64,000 bases of DNA from Pyronema omphalodes (taxonomy: Eukaryota > Ascomycota > Pezizomycetes > Pezizales > Pyronemataceae), in NCBI GenBank assembly GCA_024516155.1, contig JAJJXM010000004.1, positions 1,302,001 through 1,366,000 of the forward strand. Direction: 5' to 3'. Below, in pieces: positions 23,671-34,511 of the stretch. Position 1 is the stretch's first letter. Every line of letters begins with the position of its first letter. The position numbers were made by a program, and so were the translations under genes. The notes beneath the pieces are model-generated. The model was given only the letters and a program-made list of their open reading frames with translations, did not search any database and was not told the origin of the DNA.

Positions 23671-25749
23671 ACTGATATATATATGATAAGCTAGTTAGAA
23701 AATAAATATGAATCTATGAATCTATGAATCCTACATAAATCTTGAACTACATACGTACATATATACATACCCACGTACATACAACCACAATACCAAAGTG
23801 ATTATCATGGGCTGTAATGGAATAGGCTGTAATGGAATGTATTACATCACATCCATATTACATCCATCTCATAAAATATAAACAGAAAACAGAAACAGAA
23901 ATAGAAAATAGAAAACAGAAAACAGAAATAAAAAAGAATTACAATTACAATTTACAACCGGCTATTTCAATTATAAATCAGAATAAAGTTATAGGTAGAT
24001 ATGATATCTTCCTTTGATGGATAGATATCGCAAAGATCCTGAGGTAGCTTCTATCAAGGGTACCAGTGGGGAAGAAGAAGGTTGTGGGTGTTATATACTT
24101 TGTGAGAAAGGACAGGGAGATCAGATCGCTCTTCCCGTTTTTGGTGGGCATGGAAAAGTTAGATCCATGTCTGATTATTGATGGTCTGTAGTCTGTAGAC
24201 TGTAGACTGTAGACTGTAGTCTGTAGTGTGTTTTTTGCTTCTGCTTCTGCTTCTGCTATAGGTTAGAGCTAAGTATTAGATCCTCAACACGAGCTATCAT
24301 TTCATCAGAAGTATCTTCCCCACGCCAAGAGCCTATTGGGGGGTAAGGGGGTAGTCGGTATCATACCTAGAAGTTAAAAGAAGCCCTCCTGATGGATTAA
24401 TTACTCGCACTGAGAATATTTAATAGAGGAAGACATTGGGGGGGAGGGGGGGATCCTGGGGCTTAAAAACACAGAAGGATCTCCTAGGGTACTTCTCAGG
24501 CTATCAGCAGTACTATGTTGGCGGGGCGGGAAAATACAAGTTACCCCCTCATCTCGGATTTTCTCTTGATAAAAGCTGCTTTTAAGGGAAAATTTTAGTT
24601 TTGGTTTGAAGTATTCATTCGTCTTATCTACGCCGCACGTATGTAGACACAATTTATCACTTTATCTATGTGTTCGGTAACTACAAATCTCTATCGTCCT
24701 CCTCGAGCTTCGAGCTTCAAGTTTCAATTTTCCCAGGACTCGGTAGCCGGGGGCTTTTATCAAATATAATATAATATAATATTCCACCTACCAAAAACCC
24801 TCCAATAAATCTGCAAAAAAAAAACCATTATATTTCTCTTTACGGCAACTAGGAACATTAATCGGCGAACCTCTGTTTTTTTTACTAACGAATCAGGGTT
24901 GGTGAATACTTATAGTCCCGATTGAGAATTCTACCAGGTGTTGGGTTTTCGTGGATTGAATATTCCGGATTCGTATTATCCATTTAATAAAATGGAATTT
25001 GTCGGCTTGTAGATTTGTAGATTTGTAGATTTTGTCGTCATTAATATCCAGTTCTACATCTTGTATACGCCGGCAATCATTTTTGCCATTTCCTGATCTT
25101 TGAAAAGTAGATTTCTGATTACCCTTTCGTAATCTAGACGTCTTAAATTAAAGACCGAGGTGAGTTGTGATTTTCATAAGAAACAGAAACAAGAAACAAG
25201 AAACAAGAAACCGAAGGAAAGTTTTGTAGCTAGGTGTGGTATATATAATTTCCAATCGGAATACGTTGGACTTTAGACTAATTCACTCTGGTTTATTCGA
25301 TTTGAAATCTTTTAGGAGGGAAACTTACGAAAGAGTCGCGATAATTCGAATGCAGCGGTATCAGTGTAACTCTGGTTTATGGACTACAGTTTGTTCTTTA
25401 ATTCTAGGTTTCTTGGGATTCATTTCATAGTACATAGTGAGAAAATTTGCTAATTTGTTACTTTGACCTTAAAGAAGCCGACGGAAACTGGAACTACGGG
25501 CTTTGTGTTACTGCTTCTTTGAGCTGAGTCAAACAGCTGGCTATGGTTGGTTTATTAATTATGGTTTTTATAATTTATTCGAGCCTAAGAAAAAGGTGGT
25601 GAAAGGAAAAGAAATCTTATATTCAGGGTTCACCATAGTTGGTTGTTATCCAGGAATCCTTTGTGAAACTTTTCGCTTTCGACAGAATTGGAAGAAACTT
25701 AAAGCCGGATTTGTGGCGAGATAACTTTTATCGCTGTGATTAGCAGTGA
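23671..25749. other. Intergenic, short tandem motifs only
   Basis: It contains brief runs of ATGAATCT (23710), CAGAAA (23880), CTGTAGA (24190), CTTCTG (24238), GTAGATTT (25013) and GAAACAA (25185). No ORF with coding character was found; the 60-80 codon frames at 25236 and 25503 have no supporting features. Confidence 0.5.
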
Positions 25750-26580
25750 GTTGCTGTGTCTGAGAATGTTAGTAAAGCTTACAAACGTCGGAATGTAGGA
25801 GGTGAACTTACCTTGAGAGCTGACTAGATGACGAATCTCAGTGATGAAGTCCCATTCCTAGTGCCGTGGTGGCATTTGATTTGAATCCGGTAGACTTAGC
25901 TAGGATGTCATGATAAGGAAGAGAAAGAAGGCATCATGTTGGACCGTACAGAGAGGGGGTTATGGGGATGATCCAATGACCTTTAAAGGGATTGGCAGCA
26001 GGGGGTTGGGGAAGGAAACTAACCAGCCGAATAGAAGATTTGAAAAGAGCTCGGAGCGCGATACTTAGGAATATCGTGCTTGATTTGATGTTCAGGAACT
26101 TGTTCTGTTGGGTGCGTTGTGAGCATAGGCGTTGTGGGGATAGAAAGAGCGGAGGGGATACGGCAGCTGTTCTTATAAGTCCTCGTAAGCTAGTCAAATC
26201 TGGGGTTTGACCTGCAAGAGATTGAAATTGAATCACGGGGTATCAATCATAATTGCACCCTCAGAAAGCTAAAATAATTACTACGAAGACCGTCTTTCAT
26301 GAACTACGTACCGACCTACCAGTGGGGTGTTCTGACTCCTTGAAGAACGATGTTGCTAAACGACCTGCTTTGATAAGACGTTCTAGTTTGGTGGTGATAT
26401 CTGGTGAGTCTGTGGCGTGGAGAACCGATAGGTGATGTATGTAACGCTGTCTTCACTCCAGCCTGATCAATCGCAACCAAGTCCTGCCGTCGAGTTGGTC
26501 AAAGAGCAGCGTGTCACCGAGAAAGCGGTAGCTAGAGCATTGCAATAGAAGCACAGCGATTGAAAGCATCACAATGTCTT
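25750..26580 (-). pseudogene. Fragmented or multi-exon unrecognised gene
   Basis: Several minus-strand segments read like coding exons, but I could not join them into one frame. In order they are: near 26560-26450 a frame starting MLSIAVLLLQCS and reaching GDTLLFDQLDGRTWLRL; near 26420-26310 a frame with SVLHATDSPDITTKLERLIK then AGRLATSFFKESEHPTG; near 26160-26025 TEQVPEHQIKHDIPKYRAPS then SFQIFYSAG; and near 25855-25815 EWDFITEIRHLVSSQ. The last is followed by a textbook intron (GTAAGT, TACTAAC, CTCAG). Acceptor-like CTCTTGCAG and GACTAG sites lie between segments. It is either a short multi-exon gene with small exons or a decayed gene. The family is not recognised. Confidence 0.35.
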
Positions 26581-26821
26581 ACAAGTTCATTTATCACAAA
26601 ATGATCATACAAATAAAGTAACTGTGCTGATTAACTTGTAAAAGTGTATGATATTTTCCACACACCGTTAGACTACCCGTAAACCATCCAGCTTGTCAAC
26701 TTTTAAACCCCAGCCAAGATAATTTACAGAAAACATTTCAAACATATGAACCAGATGAACCCAAACAAGAAATACAAAACCCATGAGAAAACATAGATAG
26801 GACACACCGAACGCTTTTTCA

Positions 26822-27556
26822 TTAGTACACAATCTTCTTCTGGGCATCCTCAACCAACTTGACGGCCTCATCGTAAGCCTCCTTGAAGCCCTCCTCAACC
26901 TCCTCACCCTTCTTTCCCTTCTTTCCAGCACCGGGCAACACCATCACAACACTGGTAGGACGCTTGGTGGCTCCAGCAGCTCCAAGCTCGGCACGCGATG
27001 ACACAAAGATGTAGGGGATTCCGTGGTCCTCGCAGAGCACGGGAATATGAGAGATGACATCCATGGGGGAGATATCGGCGGCAAGGACAACGAGTCCATT
27101 GGAGGAGGTGGAAGCGTTGGCAGTGGCGGCGGGGGACTTGCGGAGAGCCTTTACGACCTCCTTGACACCGCGCTTGAGGCACTTGTTCTTAGCACCTAAT
27201 AGATTATTAGCAATTGATTAAACTTCATCCATTGAGTCGCAAAACATACCCTTCTTGACACACTTCAAAACTTTCTTGGTCTCCTTCTCCTGGGCGAGAG
27301 GGAGAGCAAAAGGAACAAGCTCAGTGCTTGATACCTCAGCAACGGCACTGGGAGCGGAAGATCCAACAACGACCTCGGCGACCTTGGCCTCAGTGACTAT
27401 GCTGTCGAGAAGCGCGGAAGCGGCATCTTCAGAGATCGCAGACTTCTTCTCCTTCTTGTCCTTCTTTCCGACGCGGGTGGATTTGTCGGCGACGGGCTCC
27501 TCAATCTTAGACTTCTTGGAGGACTTGTCCTTCTTCTCCTTCTTTTCTTTGGCCAT
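26822..27556 (-). CDS. NHP2: H/ACA snoRNP subunit NHP2
   Basis: Exon 1 is 27556-27250 and exon 2 is 27195-26822. The 54-nt intron (27249-27196, GTATGT to TTAG) splices G|GT, giving 226 aa. The C-terminal 125 residues are an L7Ae-type RNA-binding domain. Family landmarks are visible: KGAKNKCLKRGVKEVVKALR, then GLVVLAADISPMDVISHIPV with LCEDHGIPY, then FVSSRAELGAAGATKRPTSV. L7Ae-family NHP2 binds box H/ACA guide RNAs with the pseudouridine synthase Cbf5/dyskerin, Nop10 and Gar1, and acts in the nucleolus on rRNA and snRNA. The N-terminus carries about 100 extra residues relative to the 156-aa yeast protein, starting with a Lys-rich tract (KEKKEKKDKSSKKSK) that may act in nucleolar targeting. 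NHP2 rather than ribosomal L7a or Snu13 is favoured by length and by the KNKCLKRGVKEV segment. Confidence 0.93.
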
Positions 27557-28246
27557 TGTGTCGGTGTTGTGTGGTGGTGTTGGGTGATGAGAGAGGCGTT
27601 AGGTTGAGGTCGCAAAAATTTCGGGATGGTGGGCATAGCGTGTGGCTTGGCGTGAGGCTCTGTGAAACTTGCGATGGGGGCGCAGAAATATCATAGAGCT
27701 AACGAAAGCGAGTTTAGTTTACCGTCTCTAGCGCCAAAATTTTATGCGAGCAAGGCTGGGTAACGCGACAGGCACGCAACGCTTGGTAAAGCCCGCCAAA
27801 GCTCAGCAGCCTCAACAACAGCAGGAAATCTGGGAAGATTGAGAGGTCAATTGCGTCAATTCGGGTTATAGAATTGTATATTATAAGTACCATATAGCTT
27901 CATACAACTGTCGATATTAATCCTTTCAATTGCCGAATGCCGCTGTGTCGCAGGGAGCATGCCGTTTACATCGGGGTAGAGCTTGCGGCGAGAGCTGGTA
28001 CCTTAAGCGTCGTCCGCCTTTCATTGAGTTCATATTGTCATCCGGTTCCACTATAATCTCTTTGGACGTATTCTCAATCACTTCACCTCTGTAACTGTGT
28101 ATACGGATATCACCTTTCAAGCCCTGTAACGATACAAAAACCTACTCCCGCAAAACCCGCCGAAATCTCAAGCTAAGATTGATTTGACCAGTGTTGGTTT
28201 GTATCATTTTTCATAGATTGTAATATTTTTAAACAAACATGAAAGC
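27557..28246. other. Intergenic between NHP2 and tRNA-Lys
   Basis: It presumably contains the NHP2 promoter on its left side; a pyrimidine-rich block lies just upstream of the NHP2 ATG on the minus strand. No ORF of interest. Confidence 0.5.
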
Positions 28247-28319
28247 GCCTCGCTAGCTCAATCGGTAGAGCGTCAGACTCTTAATCTGAAGGTTGCGGGT
28301 TCGACCCCCGCGTGGGGCT
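28247..28319 (+). tRNA. tRNA-Lys (CUU)
   Basis: This 73-nt gene has no intron. Acceptor arm GCCTCGC pairs with GTGGGGC with two G-T pairs. The A box is TAGCTCAATCGG, the anticodon stem is CAGAC/GTCTGA-like around loop CTCTTAA (anticodon CTT at its centre, reading AAG), and the B box is GGTTCGACCCC. A T-run terminator follows at 28327-28339. An identical gene lies on the minus strand at 62368-62440. Flanking GAAAGC upstream and TTTC downstream are also shared, so the two are recent paralogues or are kept alike. Confidence 0.95.
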
Positions 28320-28326
28320 TTCATTC

Positions 28327-28339
28327 TTTTTTTTTTTTT
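28327..28339 (+). terminator. Pol III terminator of tRNA-Lys
   Basis: A run of 13 T seven bases beyond the tRNA 3' end, as expected for RNA polymerase III termination. Confidence 0.8.
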
Positions 28340-28560
28340 CAAAACTTTCTGGTGCATGGCTATACCAATGTCTTTCTTTGTTTTTATGATGGCCAAGTAC
28401 AAATAAACTTCTAGTCGTGCCAGCAGAGAGGTTAAAACAATGATTTGATTGTGCTTTCTGCTTTACGCTGTGACAAGTCTGCTGTAACCTCGCAGCAATG
28501 GTGTTTCCCTCAGTAGCCACCTAGCCGAATCAAATAGTTACCAATAAAGTTCGACTGTAG

Positions 28561-28795
28561 ATATAATTTTGATTTGAGTTTCTTCAACGTTCCCATCCTT
28601 AAGGTTATGACGTATTCTACAGTTATAACACATTTCGGAGGCTCTGGCTTTTACCTCAGGGTCTCGCTGGGATTCGCCACACAGCGTACATATTATCTTG
28701 AGCCTGTTGCTATTCTTCTTCTTCGTACTGGTTTTGCTTCTCGTCAGTAAATTTGGAGCCCTGTTTCCTCTCGACTGTAAATAAATAGCACACAT
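28561..28795 (-). mobile_element. Retroposon copy A with four-cysteine ORF
   Basis: This aligns with 56646-56862 and, in reverse complement, with 16091-16203. Read on the minus strand it ends GTCATAACCTTAAGG..GGGAACGTTGAAGAAACTCAAATC, i.e. a CAAAT-type tail. Upstream of the tail a frame, open over 28538-28834, carries a CX2C-X16-CX2C pattern (CTLCGESQRDPEVKARASEM then CYNC), which looks like a zinc ribbon. Copy A is the only one where all four cysteines survive. The element may be the 3' part of a LINE-type retrotransposon or a SINE-like fragment of one. Which protein family the ORF belongs to is not known to me. Confidence 0.65.
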
Positions 28796-28834
28796 TCTCA
28801 TCTTCCTATCATCAAAAGCAGGAAGATTAATCAA

Positions 28835-31800
28835 TCAAACCCCGGTCACCCATACCGTCAACAAAACTTACAGGTACTATGATGAATGAAAAGAAGGTTC
28901 AAGACGGGACGAGCACACACAGTCGAAAAAGATCCCACAGACCTGAATATCTACCTGATTACAACTCTTTGGGGATAAAAAACGGGTGGTTATAAAAAGC
29001 ATGATGTTTAAGACTCCTCTCTGCGCACTCATGGGAATTTTAACTATATACAAACTCTCAAGTATGTAACTATGTCCACAATTGCAGCTAGTATTTGTTG
29101 CTTATGATTTAACGCTATTACTCCAGACATGGTTGAAATAGCTATTCAAAAATCATGTAGCCTGAACATACAAGATTTTGAACTTTTCAACAGGGATTCT
29201 TGGATCAGTCAAAGAATCACACACTGCGCGATTATACCGATGCTATTCAAGATATGCCTTCGTTTAAGGGGGAAGAATGTTAAGGTAGGCGTGCTCGCAG
29301 CAGTTCATCAGTTCATTGCCTACATACATTCCGCATAGAAGCTAAATAAGCATCAGTTAGTAGCAAAACCTAGCTCCGCCGCCAACTATTATATTAGAAT
29401 TTAAATACTTGGAATGCAATATCTATGCAATGAATGAGTTCCTCGAATGAGATTTACTTTTTACCACCACTATTATCTCTCTCTTGTACCTTAGTTCTTT
29501 GTTTTATCAGATATTCTATGATATCAGATTAACAATATCCCTCCTCCCGCACTTCCTTCCCTTGCCTTCAAGAAGTGGTTCATTCACGATGACGTATTGA
29601 GTCTTGAGTTCTGCATTCTTATCTGACTCCAGAATTATTACAGGTTTGCGAATAACTCAGGAAATGAGTAAAAGAGGGGCAATGAAACGCGGAATGATGT
29701 AGGTAAAAAGATTTCCAGGTAGAAATCCGGAGAATGCGATTGAATATCGCATATGTTAGTAGAAAACCATGTAGATGATTGAAGAAATTTGCAATATAGG
29801 GAATAAAGAAAATGATTATTGATCATAAGCACGGTCAAATGCAAACTGCGGTCATAAAATTATGATTACAGCCCATCCCGCCCGTTCTGCGCTATCCAAG
29901 CGTCATATCCTGCAACCGATACTGTCGTGGGTCATCATACGAGAATCAATGGTGATGCAGTTTTTTACTCGAGATGTGGCTCTTTTAGGATTGTATTATT
30001 GCTTAGGTCTTGCACTTTTGTATCATACAGAATATGTCCGCGGATCTCTTTTCATTTACCAAAAATATCTCTATTTAACACAAGACTCGAAGTATCGCAG
30101 CAAAAAATCAGATCGTCGCATCTCCTCTTGATTGTAGTCCCATCAATCCCCGCTTTCTTGTGTATCATTAACCTTCTGCAGAGTCAAGACGCATCTATCC
30201 ATATTCCAGCTTTGTACTCGGGGATGCCTTAAGAACGGTGCATCCCGTATCATTCGAACATAGCAAGAGAATAACCACAAGTCTAGATGTTTCCTAAGCA
30301 AGAGTGAGGGCCTAAGAGTACTAAAATAGCCAATTTAACCACATCCATCAAAAGATATTTGGTGCTTTGTACAAGTCAATTGTCTTGGCATCTGCAGTTT
30401 TATGATGGGACAAAAATTGGGCGCAGTGATACAACAGAGCACCGGACTTACCCGAGTTCTCAAGGACAATTATACTTTTGTACTCTCATGATTGACGGTA
30501 CAATTCACATGCATAGATATCAAGCTGCGGGTGTGTAAATGACCATGCAAGGCACTCACAGTCCCCCGAAGACCGGATTTATGTGTAAACACTATTGGCA
30601 AAGTCCTTCGGTTGGCATCGAATGACGGGGTAATAGCCGAATATTGGCCCCCTCTCACTATGTTCTGGCCCTCGGCTGTCCTTTAGCTGAAAGGCTTATT
30701 TCTTCCCGCTTCGGGGATACAAGCCATGAGTTGGCCGGCCTTTGGCTGGGTTTGCATTGAACGATATGCTAGCTTAGCGAGTAGGTACAGATTCATTAGG
30801 GTCTGGGGTTTCTAGGCTTTTGCATGGTGCAAATTTGCTTTTGAGATACATACTGTATATCGAGATTATCTCACCATAAGCGAGATTTCAATGAAATGAT
30901 GTTAACAGATAACCTAGAATTGATAGAGGGGCTGTCAATCATGAAGAAAGTATTGCTTTCATGAAGGAAGAACAGGTGACTATTGTAGGAACAAATTCCA
31001 AGTGTAGGACTGCTGATATGAGAGCTTAAGTGGCGTTGACACGGCTTGGATCAGCACGACATACATACTACTTCAGGTATTGTGGAGTGCAAAACGTTGG
31101 GTGTTTAGTTTATGCAATATGCCAAGCCACCGTTGAGTGCAGTTATATTATATCCTACATTTCATTTGTATATGCACCCGAGTATAAATATATCATAGCG
31201 ACTTTGTAGTCATGGCGGTCAAATCATACTAAGCAATCCGGAATTCTGAGAAGCCCTCAATCGACATGTGAAGGAGCGGCACATCGGGATCCCGAAATGC
31301 ATTTAATCAATCGGCTTTTCCTACAGTTCCGTCAATAGGGATAGTGACACAGGAAAGCCATACTGCAAAACATATTGTGCTAATATTTGGTACCCTATTC
31401 ACACCTAGTTTAAGGCTGTTAAATTAATGGCTAGTGATTGTTGCACCCCCGCCATATTTTTACTGCAACATAAGGTCTCACAGGTCTCGTGGCCGCCAGC
31501 TTAAGGTTCGATGTCTGAGACTTTTGTCACCTTTATTCTGTCTTTGGCGTAGCGCCACAACATGGCAGAAACTTTTTTGGCACATTTCTTTATCAAAAAA
31601 CAGGTATATCGCCGTATTATAACAGCCATGCTGTGTTGACCGGTACAATCAACGGTCAAGAGATGATGAAACATTGATGTGTGTGGAGATAAGCATGGAT
31701 GGGTCTTCGCGGGCTCCAAGAAACGTAGGGTGCCGTACAGCCGTTATCTTATGTATGCCGTACAACTTTTCTGTAAAGAAGTATAAGAGAGGCGGCAAAA

Positions 31801-33000
31801 TTTCGGTACTTATTGTTTTCTTGGCTATCTTGGCTACAAATGAACTGTCGGTTTGGAATGCCACATACCTCAGCAAATAGCTTCGAGATTTCGCTTAATC
31901 GAAGCCACTAACCCAGTCGCTTGTTAATCACGTCTGCATCAACCTCGCGTTCAAGTCGTATAGCAATGCGCCAGCACGGTCTGTTCCACTTTCTCATAAC
32001 CAATGAGAGGCCTATTAAACTCCGGATAATCACCTGGTGGGGCGATGTTGTGACGTACGCACGATTGTGGGTTGTATATTGGCTAGATGATCGTATGGAG
32101 CGGAGTAAACCCCCGAGATAAAACAAAATCTTGGGCATGTAGAGGCGGACAATCTTTCTCTTCGTTGTTTCTCTGCTTTTTGGTGGTGGAGTGTCAAGGG
32201 ATTCATGTTATGTCACTCGGGATACACAAACCACGACATTGTAAGCGAATTTATCCACTCATTGGATAGATTTCAATGAGTAATATTATGATAGCCAAGC
32301 CTTATTTAGAATATATAGAAGAACTGTCAATAGCCTTGCTATGTTTCAGCACCGGATTCTCTCGCCTGCCTGCAATCTCGTATACGGTAGACAGATGGAT
32401 CTTTCTTCGTATCGCACCCACAGATTTGGCCAGTGACGCGGCCTGAGATTTTGGTACCAGGCTGCCCTTACAAACATATGACATTTTCTAGTACTAGCTT
32501 ACCAGATACACCAAAAGCAAGCTATGCCGGCCTCCAAATCTCTATATGATCATCACAATTTTACTAAGGCAGAAACCCCACCCATCGCCTATTGAAATTG
32601 CACAGTGTTACACAAGCCCTCAAAGAACTTCGGCTATCCGTGGTACAGAGCTCGCATGTGCTGCACCTCAGACTGTTTCAGGATATCCTTGCCGGGTGCA
32701 ATTCCCGGGATACAAGCTTCTATCGATTGGTTGACTGATGCGAGAAGGAACCCTTGCGGGCTCCCTGGGAGTCGCTGGGAGTCGCTGAGCCTCGCTACTC
32801 AGCTCCCTCGGCGGAAAAAAAAGAAGGACTGATATAAGACAAGCCGAATCGGCAAGTTCGCGAATTATGGTGAAGTGCGCTGTCATGCGAAGTAGGTAGG
32901 TGGGTGAGTTTCCGTACCGATGACCCTTCTTAAAAGTTTACTCCTAAACATTATTTTAACAGATACCCTACAGATTCTGAAAAGTATCCCTACCATCGAC
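28835..33000. other. 4-kb intergenic without gene
   Basis: Only short ORFs with no supporting signals. The segment 30375-30455 shares motifs with 484-540 (old dispersed repeat). GC and codon character vary but no exon-like segment with splice sites was found. The last 80 bases form the leader of the gene at 33001. Confidence 0.5.
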
Positions 33001-33420
33001 ATGAACCGTCACCACCACATCCTCCTTTCTATACTCCTCCTTTTGACCGTTCCCCTATACGCTCACGAATTCCCCGCCCCTAATAACACCTCTGGCTATC
33101 CAATCGACTCAGAGAAGACTGAAAATCCGACCCTATCCCTCGCCCTGAAAATTTGCTTCGGCCTCTTCGGTACTATTTTCATCATGGCAGTCGTCTTCTT
33201 TGCATTGCGAACATTCCGACGGCCTCGAGGTAGAAAAACAGCAGTAGAGCGCGATTCGGTACCGCCACAATATGGGGAAGAAAGAGGCACTATGGGTGTG
33301 AGAATTCCGGAACGAACCTATAACCCCGTTGCAGACCCAAACGAAAGAGTTGCGAGTTGGATTATAGATGTGGAAGCACCACCACCGCCATCTTATGAAC
33401 GAGCCACTACAGGTGGATGA
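33001..33420 (+). CDS. Small type I membrane protein with two PPxY motifs
   Basis: 139 aa from the ATG at 33001. The frame has an upstream ATG at 32920, but starting at 33001 gives a clean signal peptide (MNRHHHILLSILLLLTVPLY, cleavage likely after YAHEF or nearby). A short luminal/extracellular part has one NNTS glycosylation site. A single membrane segment at about residues 43-64 (LALKICFGLFGTIFIMAVVF) is followed by basic residues (RTFRRPRGRK), which orients the C-terminus to the cytoplasm. The roughly 70-residue tail has PPQY and PPSY, both matches to the PPxY motif bound by WW domains of Nedd4/Rsp5 ubiquitin ligases. By analogy with yeast adaptors such as Rcr1, Tre1 and Bsd2 it could recruit the ligase to membrane cargo. 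That is inference; no overall homologue is recognised. Confidence 0.75.
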   Translation: MNRHHHILLSILLLLTVPLYAHEFPAPNNTSGYPIDSEKTENPTLSLALKICFGLFGTIFIMAVVFFALRTFRRPRGRKTAVERDSVPPQYGEERGTMGVRIPERTYNPVADPNERVASWIIDVEAPPPPSYERATTGG

Positions 33421-34511
33421 CGTCTGGAAATTCGGAAAATCGGGTGGAAGGGGGAAATGCAATGAATGTAGAGTACATGGCATAAGATCCAAGGCTTTAG
33501 CTCATCGGTCGCGAACCAATGGCCGATGCAAGGTTGGATTTTGGATCTTACGGCTGAAAGGAAAGATAAGCTTCGTAAAAGAGGCTGGGGAAATACTGAC
33601 CGGCGTTATTGGTTTGTTTGTTTTATCTCCTTAGGCACTGGCGTTTATTGGTGGCACGGCTAGCGACTTTTTTATTATCTTCATCATATTTTTTTCTCGT
33701 TAATTTGGATGATTGCATTGCAGTGTTGGAATTAGATAATGTATTTTTTGTGAACCTTCTGGTCAACCGAAAGGATGCTCGAACTATTTATGATGTGTTA
33801 CGTCCTATGGAAGCGAGCCAAACATATACAACATGCATTTCGACACACGCATGTAATTGTAGCACTAGAAAAATACAACTGATGCTGTAACAGGAAGTTA
33901 CCGAGCTGCGTACGAGCGGACCGAGTGGTACAATATTCTGATATTATATGATCACTAAGCTTATCAGTCGAAACTCATGCTCGGTCACTCAATGCCACAA
34001 AGATATCAGACGTGATTATAACGTCGTAATCGACTTAATCCCTTGGGATGGAAAGGACAGGTAGGTTTGTACCCTAGGTATGCATAGCCTTTCCCGACAT
34101 CGTTGGTTCGTATATTATGTGATTTATCTTGAAGATCTACATCAACCAAGACGTATGTAAGTTAGCTACTGGAAGTGATCTACAAATATAGAGGGTTAAG
34201 CCTTCGGCGGCTTGCTGTTTGCTGCAGAGGGGAGAAAGGCCAATGATGCTGTAGAAGGGTGCATATGCATAATATGGGGGTCTATTTGGCCCGCTAAAAA
34301 AAACATTTCACGGACTCCGCGACTTCAGTCGTTACGAAATTTTAGAAACCACAGGTCGATAGTTTCGGTTTCTGAAGAACAGGCATAAAGGGGTAATTTA
34401 ATAATTATATAATAGATGATTCTCTAGGTCTCCCAAATCACTAAAAGTATAGCCAAACGAAGAACAGAAACGCCTTTAACTCCCACTCCACGCATTCACC
34501 TTCTAAAACCT
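33421..34511. other. Intergenic, no gene seen
   Basis: Contains the 3' flank of the PPxY gene and, on the minus strand, the 3' flank of SEC15. No ORF of interest. Confidence 0.5.

Noticed and set aside
28281..28520. ORF ending SPTRGSNPQPSD through the tRNA, and its twin at 62218-62406
   Set aside because: Both simply read through the tRNA-Lys gene in antisense or its flank; a known type of spurious protein.
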